In this document: piece by piece, positions 15,100-23,228 of the stretch
How positions within the stretch are numbered: position 1 is the first letter of the stretch
Layout: each line of letters begins with the position of its first letter
DNA from: JAZSQZ01 sp045538175
GTDB lineage: Bacteria; Bacillota; Clostridia; Christensenellales; UBA1242
NCBI GenBank assembly: GCA_045538175.1
Contig: JAZSQZ010000024.1
Span: 1 to 26,034, forward strand
Length of the DNA stretch: 26,034 nucleotides
Reading direction: 5' to 3'
The notes under the pieces: generated by a model
What the model saw: the letters and a program-made list of their open reading frames with translations, nothing else
What the model was told of the DNA's origin: nothing
Database searches by the model: none
Position numbers and translations under genes: made by a program

Positions 15100-16431
15100 T
15101 TAACCTCTTTTTAAAAACATTTTACAAGCATCTTTAAAACTTGCACAAACTGTTGGTTGTGGGTGAATTGTAGAAACAATTTCCTTAACCTTAATCTTAT
15201 TTGTAATCGCAAGAGAAATTTCGTTTATAATTTCTGTTGCGTTTGTACAGTAAAGTTCTGCACCAATCAAATAATTGTTTTTTGCAAATAGTTTTATGTA
15301 TCCCCTACTTTGACCATCAACCACAGCTTTACCGTTTTGGTCCATATTGTATTTAACCACTTTTACATCTTCTGCGATTTCAGTTTTGCCGATAACTGCA
15401 ATTTCAGGGGTTGTATAAACACATCTAGGCACAAGGTCAATATCAATGTTTTTATAGTCACCCTTTTTAAACATTCTAGAAACGGCGATTTCGCTGGAAA
15501 TTTCAGCAAAGTGAGCAACAGGGATTTTGCCTACGACATCACCTACAGCATAGATACTTGGAATATTTGTCTTGTAATCTTCATCAACTTTGATAAAGTC
15601 GCCGTCCATTTCTATACCGAGTTCCTTTAAACCCAAGTTTTTTATATTTGGAATTCTACCTACAGAATATATAACATCACTAAATTGCTTTTCGGTTGTT
15701 TCGCCGTCAACATCAAAAACAACCCTATAATCGCTTGTGATATCGTGAATTTGAACATTTGTCAAAATTTCGACACCCTTTCTTTTAAGTGTTGTTGCAA
15801 GTTGAATACTTAACTCTCTTGAAAAGTTTGAGATTAGGTTTTCTTCTTTTTCAAAAATAGTAACTAGTTTGCCGATAGACATCAAAAAAGTTGCAATTTC
15901 AACACCAACAACACCACCACCGATAATGGCAATTTTTTCGCCTATAGAACCTGTTTTAAAGAACTCTTCCGAACTTTTTGCGTTTTTAAATCCACCTGTT
16001 TTAAGGTTATTAAGTTTTGTGCCGGTTGCAATCAAAATCTTTTTAGTATTAAAAATCTTTCCTGCAACTTCAACTGCAGTTTCTGTTATAATTTTACCTT
16101 CACCCAAAACAACTTCAACTTTTTCAATTTCGAGCTCTTTTACAAGATTGTTTCTTAAATCTTCTTCGATTTTACAACAATGTTCAAAAACCTTGCTTTC
16201 GACAATGTTTACATCTAAAAAGTCTAACCCCTTCTCGTGCAAATCACAAATCTTTAGAAGTTCGTTTGAAATTTCTAAAATTGTCTTTGCAGAAATAGAG
16301 CCGTGATTTATGTAACTTCCACCAATTTTGTTTTTTTCTACAAGCAAAACCTTTTTGTTAAGTTTTGCTGCCTTTATTGCTGCAGTATAACCTGCTATGC
16401 CACCACCAATAACAACCAAATCATATCTCAT
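15100..16431 (-). CDS. Dihydrolipoamide dehydrogenase-like flavoprotein lacking the redox disulfide
   Basis: This 443-residue protein is a full-length member of the pyridine nucleotide-disulfide oxidoreductase family. The FAD GxGxxG (VVIGGGIAGYTAAIKAAK) is at residues 7-24, the NAD(P) GxGxxG (IAIIGGGVVGVEIATFL) is near 175, and IYAVGDVVG is near 300. The motif that normally reads GGxCxxxGCxPxK reads GGSYINHGSISAKT (residues 37-50), so both catalytic cysteines are replaced (Tyr40, Ser45). Near the C-terminus the usual H-x-x-x-x-E reads IHPQPTVCAS, with Gln425 and Ala430 at the His and Glu positions. It could still bind FAD and NAD(P)H, but ordinary dithiol chemistry is not possible. AAGGA precedes the ATG. 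Confidence 0.85.
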   Translation of the reverse strand: MRYDLVVIGGGIAGYTAAIKAAKLNKKVLLVEKNKIGGSYINHGSISAKTILEISNELLKICDLHEKGLDFLDVNIVESKVFEHCCKIEEDLRNNLVKELEIEKVEVVLGEGKIITETAVEVAGKIFNTKKILIATGTKLNNLKTGGFKNAKSSEEFFKTGSIGEKIAIIGGGVVGVEIATFLMSIGKLVTIFEKEENLISNFSRELSIQLATTLKRKGVEILTNVQIHDITSDYRVVFDVDGETTEKQFSDVIYSVGRIPNIKNLGLKELGIEMDGDFIKVDEDYKTNIPSIYAVGDVVGKIPVAHFAEISSEIAVSRMFKKGDYKNIDIDLVPRCVYTTPEIAVIGKTEIAEDVKVVKYNMDQNGKAVVDGQSRGYIKLFAKNNYLIGAELYCTNATEIINEISLAITNKIKVKEIVSTIHPQPTVCASFKDACKMFLKRG

Positions 16432-16587
16432 AACATAATTCCTTAAATTTAAGTTTTAAACAGTATTTTCGTTTTAAGTTTAGCAAATTACTGCTTTTTT
16501 TACAAATAAATTGCCCTAACTTTAAATTTTGCTTTTAAAATGTATTAAAATATGCTAAACTCTTACTTGTAAAAAAGGAAAACTATT

Positions 16588-17976
16588 ATGGAAAAACTTG
16601 ATATTAAACAATTACATTTAAACAGTGCTGACTTAAAAGATAAAAAAGTTAAAGTCGGTGGATGGATTAGGTCTGTTAGAGACAGCAAAAACTTTGGTTT
16701 TGTTGACTTAAACGACGGCACAAGCTTTAAGGGTGTACAACTTGTTTTCACACCTGAAAAATGCGCAAACTATGCAGAAATTGCAAAACTTAACGCAGGT
16801 AGCAGTATTATGTGCGAAGGCACACTCGTATTAACACCTGAAAGCAAACAACCATTTGAAATTCAAGTTGATAATATCGATATCATTTGCAAAACTGACG
16901 CAGATTACCCACTTCAAAAGAAGGGTCACTCTTTAGAATTCTTAAGAGAACAAGCATATCTTCGTCCACGTACAAATCTTTTCAACGCAGTATTCCGTGT
17001 AAGAAGCAAAATTGCATATGCAATTCACACATTCTTTAACGAGCAAAACTTTGTTTATGTACACACACCAATCATCACAGGTGCTGACTGCGAAGGTGGT
17101 AGCGATGTTTTCCGTGTAACAACCCACAACTTTTATGACAAAGAATATATGAAAACTGCAACACCAGAAGGCGACTTCTTCGGTAAAAACGTTTTCTTAA
17201 CACCAACAGGTCAACTTGAAGGCGAAGCATTTGCACAAGCTTTTTCAAGAATTTATACATTTGGACCAACATTCCGTTCAGAAAACAGCAACACTGCAAG
17301 ACACGCAAGTGAATTCTGGATGGTCGAACCTGAAATGTCTTTCTATGACTTAAAAGACAATATGGAATTGATTGAAAAAATGGTTAAGTACTTAATCAAA
17401 TATGCTTTTGATAACTGCAAGGAAGAATTAGAGTTCTTTAACCAATTTGTAGACAAAACTTTGATTGAAAGATTAACCCTTGTCTTAAACAGTGACTTTG
17501 CAAGAGTTACTTATACTGAAGCTGTCAAAATTTTAGAAAAAGAAAATGACAGATTTGAGTATAAAGTAAGTTGGGGTACAGACCTTCAAAGCGAACACGA
17601 AAGATACTTAACAGAAGTTGTTTATAAAAAACCTGTTTTTGTTACAGATTATCCAAGAGACTTTAAAGCATTCTATATGCGTCTTAGCGACGACAAGAAA
17701 ACAGTTGCTGCTTGCGACCTTTTAGTCCCAGGCGTTGGCGAAATCGTTGGTGGAAGCCAAAGAGAAGAAAGACTTGAAGTTCTTCGCGAACAACTTGAGT
17801 TCCATAACCTTAAAGAAGAAGATTATTGGTGGTATGTAAACTTAAGGAAATTCGGTGGTGTTGTCCACAGTGGTTTCGGTCTTGGTTTTGAAAGAATTTT
17901 AATGTATATCACAGGCATTTCAAATATCCGTGACGTTGAATTGTTCCCAAGAACACCAAAAAACTGTGAATACTAA
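16588..17976 (+). CDS. asnS: Asparaginyl-tRNA synthetase
   Basis: This 462-residue class II synthetase has an N-terminal OB fold (residues about 17-110: KVKVGGWIRSVRDSKNFGFVDLNDGT). Motif 2 reads FGPTFRSENSNTARHASEFWMVEPEM. Motif 3 is GFGLGFERILMYITG near the C-terminus. The NTARHASEF signature separates AsnS from AspRS. Length matches bacterial AsnS. AAGGA lies 8 bases before the ATG, and a strong terminator follows 4 bases after the stop. It is a single-gene unit. No T-box leader is visible in the 150 bases upstream. Confidence 0.97.
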   Translation: MEKLDIKQLHLNSADLKDKKVKVGGWIRSVRDSKNFGFVDLNDGTSFKGVQLVFTPEKCANYAEIAKLNAGSSIMCEGTLVLTPESKQPFEIQVDNIDIICKTDADYPLQKKGHSLEFLREQAYLRPRTNLFNAVFRVRSKIAYAIHTFFNEQNFVYVHTPIITGADCEGGSDVFRVTTHNFYDKEYMKTATPEGDFFGKNVFLTPTGQLEGEAFAQAFSRIYTFGPTFRSENSNTARHASEFWMVEPEMSFYDLKDNMELIEKMVKYLIKYAFDNCKEELEFFNQFVDKTLIERLTLVLNSDFARVTYTEAVKILEKENDRFEYKVSWGTDLQSEHERYLTEVVYKKPVFVTDYPRDFKAFYMRLSDDKKTVAACDLLVPGVGEIVGGSQREERLEVLREQLEFHNLKEEDYWWYVNLRKFGGVVHSGFGLGFERILMYITGISNIRDVELFPRTPKNCEY

Positions 17977-17980
17977 GATT

Positions 17981-18008
17981 AAAACACGACATTACGTCGT
18001 GTTTTTTT
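17981..18008 (+). terminator. Terminator of asnS
   Basis: Stem AACACGAC/GTCGTGTT with a 5-base ATTAC loop and T tract directly after the asnS stop. Confidence 0.85.
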
Positions 18009-18018
18009 GTTTTTCATT

Positions 18019-18046
18019 TTGATTTTTGTTACTTTTATTATATAAT
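18019..18046 (+). promoter_or_regulatory. Promoter of the zinc-ribbon/TrkA_C operon
   Basis: TTGATT (18019-18024), 16-base spacer, perfect TATAAT (18041-18046); AAAGG precedes the ATG at 18070. Confidence 0.6.
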
Positions 18047-18069
18047 CAAAATCAATAAAAGGTATTATT

Positions 18070-18777
18070 ATGAGCAAAAACAAATTTAACCCTGCCATTT
18101 TGATTGCAATAGCACTTGTATTATTTTTTATATTTTTGCTGTTGACAGAAGTTTTTGGAACTTTTATCGAACTAATTTTTAATGGTTACCCACCTATCAT
18201 AAACTTTATTTCAAAAATTTGTGTTATTGTTGCGGCAGTTTTGTTTGTTTTGGGTATTATCCTTTCAGGTGTTCAAGCAAAGAAAAATCCAAGATATCAA
18301 AACAACTCAAAATATGGCGAAGATTATAACAACTTAAAGTATCGCAAGAAAAACGGTGACTTTGCAAGCAATCGTGCAACAGCAGAATTTGTTGCAGCAC
18401 ATAAACAAGAAGACGGCACATACTCAATCGAATACGAATACGAAAAAGAAAGTGGTGAAAGTTTTGTTGAACAATACGACGGCGAATACTCATTTATCGA
18501 AGCAAAATATTTTCAAAAAATAAGAAGATTTACCGTAGCCTATGGCGAAAACTCAAGCAAGATTATAGACCAACCTCGTCCTGGAATTATCCCAGAACTT
18601 GCAGGCATGCCGGTTGTATCAAAAACACCAGCAAACACACCTAAAAAGGCAGAAACAAAACCTACAAAAGAAGAAAACGAACTTAGAAGAATTTTCTGCC
18701 CATATTGTGACTGTATGATAAAATCAAATTCTAAATCAAACAAATGCCCACACTGTGGTGCACCCGTTAGAAAATAA
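18070..18777 (+). CDS. Membrane protein with C-terminal zinc ribbon
   Basis: This 235-residue protein has two membrane helices (residues about 8-36 and 45-68). The cytoplasmic part is then polar and low in complexity (Asn/Tyr/Lys-rich, residues 75-110), with a strand-rich stretch (SIEYEYEKESGESFVEQYDGEYSFIEAKYFQ) and a Pro/Thr linker. It ends in a four-Cys zinc ribbon: C210-x2-C213 and C226-x2-C229. The ribbon may bind zinc or act as a membrane-attached scaffold. The family is not recognised. It is followed 15 bases later by the TrkA_C protein, so they probably form one operon. Confidence 0.75.
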   Translation: MSKNKFNPAILIAIALVLFFIFLLLTEVFGTFIELIFNGYPPIINFISKICVIVAAVLFVLGIILSGVQAKKNPRYQNNSKYGEDYNNLKYRKKNGDFASNRATAEFVAAHKQEDGTYSIEYEYEKESGESFVEQYDGEYSFIEAKYFQKIRRFTVAYGENSSKIIDQPRPGIIPELAGMPVVSKTPANTPKKAETKPTKEENELRRIFCPYCDCMIKSNSKSNKCPHCGAPVRK

Positions 18778-18792
18778 TTAAAAGGAGTTTTT

Positions 18793-19548
18793 ATGATATT
18801 TTCAATTATTGCCCTTTTTGTTGTAATTATTGCGTTTATAATTGTTAGCGAAATATTTACAATACTATTTAGATTAACAGGGCTTCCAGAAAAAAAGGCA
18901 CGCTTCCAAGCAGTATCACTTCTTACAACAAGTGGCTTTACAACAGCCGAAAGCGAACTTGTTATGAAGGTAACACTTAGAAGAAAGATTGCCCGTGCTG
19001 CAATGATTTTAGGTTATACCTTTTCTGCTGCCTTTATATCTGTCCTTGTTAGCCTTATTATAAACGTAGGAACCGATGGTAACAAAGAAACTACCGAAGA
19101 CTTGTGGATTGTTGTCGCATCTCTTACAGCAGTTTTGATTTTATTTATTATATTAACAAAAATTAAGTTTGTTAAAAATGGATTTGATAAGCTTGTAACA
19201 ACTTTAAGTTCTCGCATGCTGAAAAACAAAAGCGACAACATCTTAACAATAATTGACAAATACTCAACAGCAATTATCGCAGAAATATACCTAGCATTTA
19301 TTCCGGAATTGTTTACAGATAAAAATCTAGAAAAAAGCAGAATAAAACAAGAATATGGAATTGTTGTTTTAGCAGTAGATAGGAAAAATAAAATTATAAA
19401 CAATATTCATAAAGATTTTGTTTTTGAAAAGGGCGATGTTGTTACGCTTTACGGAGATGAAAAAACAATTAAAGATATCTTCTGGGCAAAACCACAAATA
19501 GAAGAAGCCGTTGAAATAAAACATCATCACACACAAAAAGACAACTAA
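18793..19548 (+). CDS. Membrane protein with TrkA C-terminal (TrkA_C/RCK_C) domain
   Basis: This 251-residue protein has a first helix (residues 1-27), a pore-like segment FQAVSLLTTSGFTTAESELV (38-57), helices at about 65-91 and 105-124, and a C-terminal RCK_C-type domain (about 180-235: IVVLAVDRKNK ... FVFEKGDVVTLYGDEK). The S-G-F-T-T segment recalls the selectivity loop of TrkH/Ktr-type potassium channels, but only one such segment is present, so a full TrkH fold is not likely on its own. A small ligand-gated ion channel-like protein is a fair guess. AAAGGAG lies before the ATG. It is the second gene after the zinc-ribbon protein. Confidence 0.75.
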   Translation: MIFSIIALFVVIIAFIIVSEIFTILFRLTGLPEKKARFQAVSLLTTSGFTTAESELVMKVTLRRKIARAAMILGYTFSAAFISVLVSLIINVGTDGNKETTEDLWIVVASLTAVLILFIILTKIKFVKNGFDKLVTTLSSRMLKNKSDNILTIIDKYSTAIIAEIYLAFIPELFTDKNLEKSRIKQEYGIVVLAVDRKNKIINNIHKDFVFEKGDVVTLYGDEKTIKDIFWAKPQIEEAVEIKHHHTQKDN

Positions 19549-19552
19549 AAAT

Positions 19553-19586
19553 AAAAACACATTACGTTTTGTAATGTGTTTTTTGT
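19553..19586. terminator. Bidirectional terminator between TrkA_C and yitT genes
   Basis: Stem AACACATTAC/GTAATGTGTT (19556-19565, 19571-19580), GTTTT loop, with A run to the left and T run to the right. Confidence 0.85.
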
Positions 19587-19588
19587 TT

Positions 19589-20665
19589 TTATTTTTCAAC
19601 TCTCTTTGTTTTTTTCTTTGGTTTTTCTTCTGTTAAAGTTTCTTTTTCGACGACAACTTCTTTTTTGTCTTCTACTCTTTCTTCTTGTGGAATTTCTATT
19701 TGCTTGCTCTTTTTCTTTTTGTCGTCTGTCTCATATGCAAAGAAACCTTGACCATATGCTTCTTTAACTGTGCTACTAAACATAAAAGAGTTGATGTCAA
19801 CTTCCTTTACGATTTTCTTTAGTTTCATAATTTGTGTGCGTCTTAAAATTACAAGGAGCATATCTTTATCTTTTTTAGTGTACATACCTTCGCACTTGAT
19901 ATTTGTAACACCCCTTTCAATCTCAGTCATAATTCGATTTGACATTTCTTCTTTTTTATTTGTCAAAATGTAATATGCCCTAAGCGACCTTACACCATCG
20001 ACAAACATATCTGCCATCCTGCCACTAACAAAAATTGTAATAAGAGCAAAAAGTGGCAAAACAATACTACCATAAGCAATTGCACTTGCAAGAACAACGC
20101 AGCCATCAACAGCCATAATTATTTGACCATTTGTGATTGTAGGGAAAAACTTGTTTACAACAACAGCAACCATATCACAGCCACCTGTTGAACCTTCGCC
20201 CCTAAAAACAAAGCCTATGCCAACACCCATCAAAAGACCACCGTAAAGTGCATATAAAATATAAAGTCCAACACCTTCTAAGCTTGATGATTCAATGGCA
20301 AATTGTTCGCTTATCTTTGCAACAATATCTAAACTTCCAATAAGTTCAACAAAAAGTGAGTATGATAAAATGCCAACCCCTGCCCTTAAACCAAACTTAA
20401 ATCCTAAAACCTTTACGGCATAAATAAATAAAAACAAGTTTAAAATAATGTACCAAGCAGAAAGTGGAATATAACTAAACCCAACCCCACTAAGAACATC
20501 ATATAAAATTTGTGCAATACCCATAAAACCGCCAGGTACAATGCTGTATGGTTCTAAAAAAACCATAAACCCAAAAGCCATAATAAAAGTTCCAACTAAA
20601 ATCAAAGCAATTTGCTTTAACATGGAAACAACTTCTTTTTTACCAAAGCCTTTAACTTCTTCCAA
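19589..20665 (-). CDS. YitT family membrane protein (YitT_membrane + DUF2179)
   Basis: This 358-residue protein has five or six membrane helices over residues about 15-210. Family motifs include PYSIVPGGFMGIAQILYDV and YALYGGLLMGVGIGFVFRGEGSTGGCDMVA. A DUF2179 domain follows (about residues 225-300: RAYYILTNKKEEMSNRIMTEIERGVTNIKCEGMYTKKDKDMLLVILRR). The last about 45 residues are extraordinarily charged (Lys/Glu-rich, from DDKKKKSKQIEI to the end), which is unusual for YitT proteins. The start is TTG 20665 with AGAGG 7 bases upstream; ATG 20623 is an alternative. Biochemical function is unknown in the family. Confidence 0.88.
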   Translation of the reverse strand: MEEVKGFGKKEVVSMLKQIALILVGTFIMAFGFMVFLEPYSIVPGGFMGIAQILYDVLSGVGFSYIPLSAWYIILNLFLFIYAVKVLGFKFGLRAGVGILSYSLFVELIGSLDIVAKISEQFAIESSSLEGVGLYILYALYGGLLMGVGIGFVFRGEGSTGGCDMVAVVVNKFFPTITNGQIIMAVDGCVVLASAIAYGSIVLPLFALITIFVSGRMADMFVDGVRSLRAYYILTNKKEEMSNRIMTEIERGVTNIKCEGMYTKKDKDMLLVILRRTQIMKLKKIVKEVDINSFMFSSTVKEAYGQGFFAYETDDKKKKSKQIEIPQEERVEDKKEVVVEKETLTEEKPKKKTKRVEK

Positions 20666-20690
20666 TTTTTCACCTCTGTTAATCGTCTAT

Positions 20691-20718
20691 ATTTTAACAC
20701 TTTTAAAAACCTTTGCAA
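20691..20718 (-). promoter_or_regulatory. Promoter of the yitT gene
   Basis: TTGCAA (20718-20713), 16-base spacer with TG before the -10, TAAAAT (20696-20691). Confidence 0.55.
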
Positions 20719-20786
20719 GCGTTTTTGATAAGTATTTTCTATATAAAACAATATTCTATATAAGCAAAAGTATTTCAAATAAAAAC

Positions 20787-20815
20787 TTGCAAATTAAAAA
20801 TATATTTGTTATAAT
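20787..20815 (+). promoter_or_regulatory. Promoter of tRNA-Ser
   Basis: TTGCAA (20787-20792), 17-base spacer, perfect TATAAT (20810-20815), 25 bases upstream of the tRNA. Confidence 0.75.
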
Positions 20816-20839
20816 ACCCCCATTGAATAATCAAATTTT

Positions 20840-20926
20840 GGAGAGGTGTCCGAGTGGTCTAAAGTGCTCGCTTGGAAAGCGAGTGTTGTAACGCAACCGC
20901 AGGTTCGAATCCTGTCCTCTCCGCCA
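20840..20926 (+). tRNA. tRNA-Ser (anticodon GGA)
   Basis: The acceptor stem GGAGAGG pairs with CCTCTCC, followed by discriminator G and an encoded CCA. The anticodon stem CTCGC/GCGAG encloses TTGGAAA, giving anticodon GGA (codons UCC and UCU). The long variable arm (TGTTGTAACGCAACC region) is typical of tRNA-Ser, and the T arm contains GGTTCGAATCC. Confidence 0.95.
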
Positions 20927-20930
20927 AAAA

Positions 20931-20966
20931 ACTCAGTTGAGCCCGAAAGGGAACGACTGAGTTTTT
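20931..20966 (+). terminator. Terminator of tRNA-Ser
   Basis: ACTCAGTTG/CGACTGAGT stem, an internal AG/AA bulge, then CCC-GAAA-GGG capped by a GNRA tetraloop, followed by TTTTT. The stable inner hairpin makes it more elaborate than the other terminators in the window. Confidence 0.8.
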
Positions 20967-21012
20967 GTTTTACAAAAAAGCAAATTAAGGTTACAATAAA
21001 ATAGAGGTGTTT

Positions 21013-21834
21013 ATGAAAAATTTTAAAATCGTTGTTTTCTCTGACTTACATTATGCTCCTGAATTACCTGTAAATAATGGTTCAAAGATTGATAGAAAAC
21101 TTATTCCGTTTGCAGAAGCCATTTTGGAAAAAATTACCGAAGAAATAAATGAAAAAATAAAACCAGAAATTGTCATTAACTTAGGGGATTCTGTAGAAGA
21201 TTTTAATGATAAAGAAAAAGATTTAATCAATCTTAAATACATATGGGAGAAATACAAAAAAATAAATTCAAACTTTGTTTCTTGTGTTGGAAACCATGAC
21301 CTTAGGTCTATGGATACAAGAGAGGAAGTTGAAAAGATTTTTGAATATGAACACTCAACATTTTCTTTTGATTATAAAGGTTTGCACATTGTTGTTTTAG
21401 GCACATATGTTAATAATGAAATAGGAACAGCTGAGGGTGGCATTTATAAAACCCAATTTGTTTCGAATGAAGATTTAGAGTGGTTAAAAAAAGACTTGGA
21501 GCAAAATTGCTTGCCAACAATTGTATGTTTACACTTTGGTCTTGCTGAAGATAATATGAAAGATAACTGGTGGTTTGAAAATTGCCCAGAAACTGCACTT
21601 CTTGGTAATCGTCAAGAAGTAAAGAAAATTTTAACATCTGATAAAAATATTTTAGCCGTTTTTTCAGGTCATCAACACTGGACTAAATGCATCAAAGAAA
21701 ATAATATCACTTATTATGTTTTAGGTTCTCTTACAGAAAATATCAACAACGATGGAGTTCCTGATGGCGTATATTTTATTGTTGATTTTGATGGCAAAGT
21801 ATTAAATGTTGAAACACATCATATAAGGCTATAA
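21013..21834 (+). CDS. Calcineurin-like metallophosphoesterase
   Basis: This 273-residue phosphoesterase has all the dimetal motifs in order: FSDLHYA (D-x-H, residues about 9-15), NLGDSVED (GD), VGNHDLR (GNHD), a central CLHFGL, and the final SGHQHWTK (GHxH). Soluble, with no signal peptide. It resembles the cyclic-nucleotide or phosphodiesterase-type members; substrate unknown. ATG 21013 is preferred over the GTG at 21007, because GAGG lies 5 bases before it. It is a single gene with its own upstream promoter-like TACAAT (20994-20999). Confidence 0.88.
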   Translation: MKNFKIVVFSDLHYAPELPVNNGSKIDRKLIPFAEAILEKITEEINEKIKPEIVINLGDSVEDFNDKEKDLINLKYIWEKYKKINSNFVSCVGNHDLRSMDTREEVEKIFEYEHSTFSFDYKGLHIVVLGTYVNNEIGTAEGGIYKTQFVSNEDLEWLKKDLEQNCLPTIVCLHFGLAEDNMKDNWWFENCPETALLGNRQEVKKILTSDKNILAVFSGHQHWTKCIKENNITYYVLGSLTENINNDGVPDGVYFIVDFDGKVLNVETHHIRL

Positions 21835-21928
21835 ATCGGATAAATGAATTACCTTTTTAATTAAAGTTTATAATTAGAAAATTATTTTTTGATTTTGTTT
21901 TATTATTATGTAAATAGGAGAAAAATTT

Positions 21929-22357
21929 ATGTTTGAAGTTTTGGTTGGAACAATCGTTTTAAACGACAATAAAGTTTTAATGGTGCAAGAAGTCAAGGAA
22001 GAAGCAAAAGGGCTTTTAAACATACCTGCAGGGCACCTAGAAGCAAATGAAACACTTGTTGACGCTGCAAAGCGTGAAGTTTTGGAAGAAACCGGTTTTA
22101 ATGTAGAAATAACTGAACTTATAGACACACAATACTTTGAAGGAAAAAACAAAAACTATGTAACCTTTATCTTCCGTGGCAAAATTGAAAATAGGGGTGC
22201 AGACAAACACGAACTTAAGTTTGATTATTATGAAATCGATTATATAAGACAAAACACACATCTTTTAAGAAAAGATAAATTGATTTTGTCAGCCTTAGAC
22301 AAACTAAACAACGGCAGCACTGATGCAATAAGAATATTAAACAACAAACCATTTTAA
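21929..22357 (+). CDS. NUDIX hydrolase
   Basis: This 142-residue protein has a complete canonical Nudix box, GHLEANETLVDAAKREVLEETGF (residues about 33-55), with the G-x5-E-x7-RE-x2-EE-x-G arrangement intact. It differs from the other NUDIX gene in the window (8796-9359), whose box is less typical, and is shorter. The substrate is unknown. AGGAG precedes the ATG. It faces the YhhN-family gene across a terminator. Confidence 0.92.
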   Translation: MFEVLVGTIVLNDNKVLMVQEVKEEAKGLLNIPAGHLEANETLVDAAKREVLEETGFNVEITELIDTQYFEGKNKNYVTFIFRGKIENRGADKHELKFDYYEIDYIRQNTHLLRKDKLILSALDKLNNGSTDAIRILNNKPF

Positions 22358-22360
22358 AAC

Positions 22361-22392
22361 AAAAAAGAGCAACAACCGTTGCTCTTTTTATA
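22361..22392. terminator. Bidirectional terminator between NUDIX and YhhN genes
   Basis: Stem AAAGAGCAAC/GTTGCTCTTT with AACC loop and a T run on the plus strand. Confidence 0.85.
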
Positions 22393-22413
22393 TTTTTTAA
22401 AATACATAACTTA

Positions 22414-23094
22414 TTATTCTTGTGCTGTTTGTTTTTCTTCTGTTTTTGTGATTGAGTATGCAAGGAAGCACTCTGCAGGATAGTAAGTTGCAAGGCACAA
22501 GATACCAACAATTCGTGGTGCATCTGCAAAGACATTGAACAAAAGCATAATGTCTGAGAAGATAAACAAGCAACTGCCTATCATAACAATAAGGTTAAAT
22601 AAAGTTTTGTTTGTTGTGTAATTTACGATTGCTTTACCTGTCATAAGAGAAATGATAAGAGCATAAACAACACAAACCATTTGCATCATAATTCCACCAA
22701 AATCAAAAATAGGAAGAAGGAATATGACCAAAGTTGCAGGAACAAAAATACACATTGAGATAATAAAGTCTTTTAGGCAATATTTCTTGATTGTCATATA
22801 TGAGAAAAGGAAGAAAACGTGTCCAACAGCGAAAAGACCTGCCCCTATAATAAACTCGATTTCAAGCAAAATATCGCCAAGCATTGCAAAAAATAGCCCT
22901 AGCAACATCAAAATCATAAAGGAGTTAACTTTCTTTTGATTTCTCACAACATAGATAAAGTTGATTGCACCCAAAAGCACAAAAGAGCCTGAAACAATAC
23001 TCTTTATAAGCAAAGTGCCATAAATCATATAAAAGATGTCGCCAACAACAATAAGGGCTGACATACACAAATTAAAAATATCAATTTTTTTCAT
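22414..23094 (-). CDS. YhhN family membrane protein (lysoplasmalogenase-like)
   Basis: This about 226-residue protein has seven to eight hydrophobic helices and the family blocks LLLGLFFAMLGDILL, GAGLFAVGHVFFLFSYM and LFIFSDIMLLFN. The conserved Asp residues in 'GD' and 'SD' helices and the central GH match the YhhN/TMEM86 family, whose characterised animal member is a lysoplasmalogenase. Bacterial function is less certain. ATG 23094 was chosen because AAGGA lies 8 bases upstream. The longer open frame upstream is not conserved-looking. A promoter TTGATT-N18-TATAAT lies just upstream (23142-23113). Confidence 0.82.
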   Translation of the reverse strand: MKKIDIFNLCMSALIVVGDIFYMIYGTLLIKSIVSGSFVLLGAINFIYVVRNQKKVNSFMILMLLGLFFAMLGDILLEIEFIIGAGLFAVGHVFFLFSYMTIKKYCLKDFIISMCIFVPATLVIFLLPIFDFGGIMMQMVCVVYALIISLMTGKAIVNYTTNKTLFNLIVMIGSCLFIFSDIMLLFNVFADAPRIVGILCLATYYPAECFLAYSITKTEEKQTAQE

Positions 23095-23112
23095 AACAAT
23101 TATCCTTTTATA

Positions 23113-23142
23113 ATTATATAATAACACATTTTGTAAAATCAA
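23113..23142 (-). promoter_or_regulatory. Promoter of the YhhN-family gene
   Basis: TTGATT (23142-23137), 18-base spacer, TATAAT (23118-23113). Confidence 0.55.
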
Positions 23143-23228
23143 AAAAACAATATTGATAAATTTTAGCATATAGTCCCAAATTCAACTTCTTTTGCATATT
23201 ATTTAATATCAAAATTTAGGAGTTGAAA

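Noticed and set aside
16432..16587. Possible T-box or riboswitch upstream of asnS
   Set aside because: No T-box GGTGG-type bulge or specifier hairpin and no aptamer-like stem set; only AT-rich short palindromes (for example around 16443-16454).
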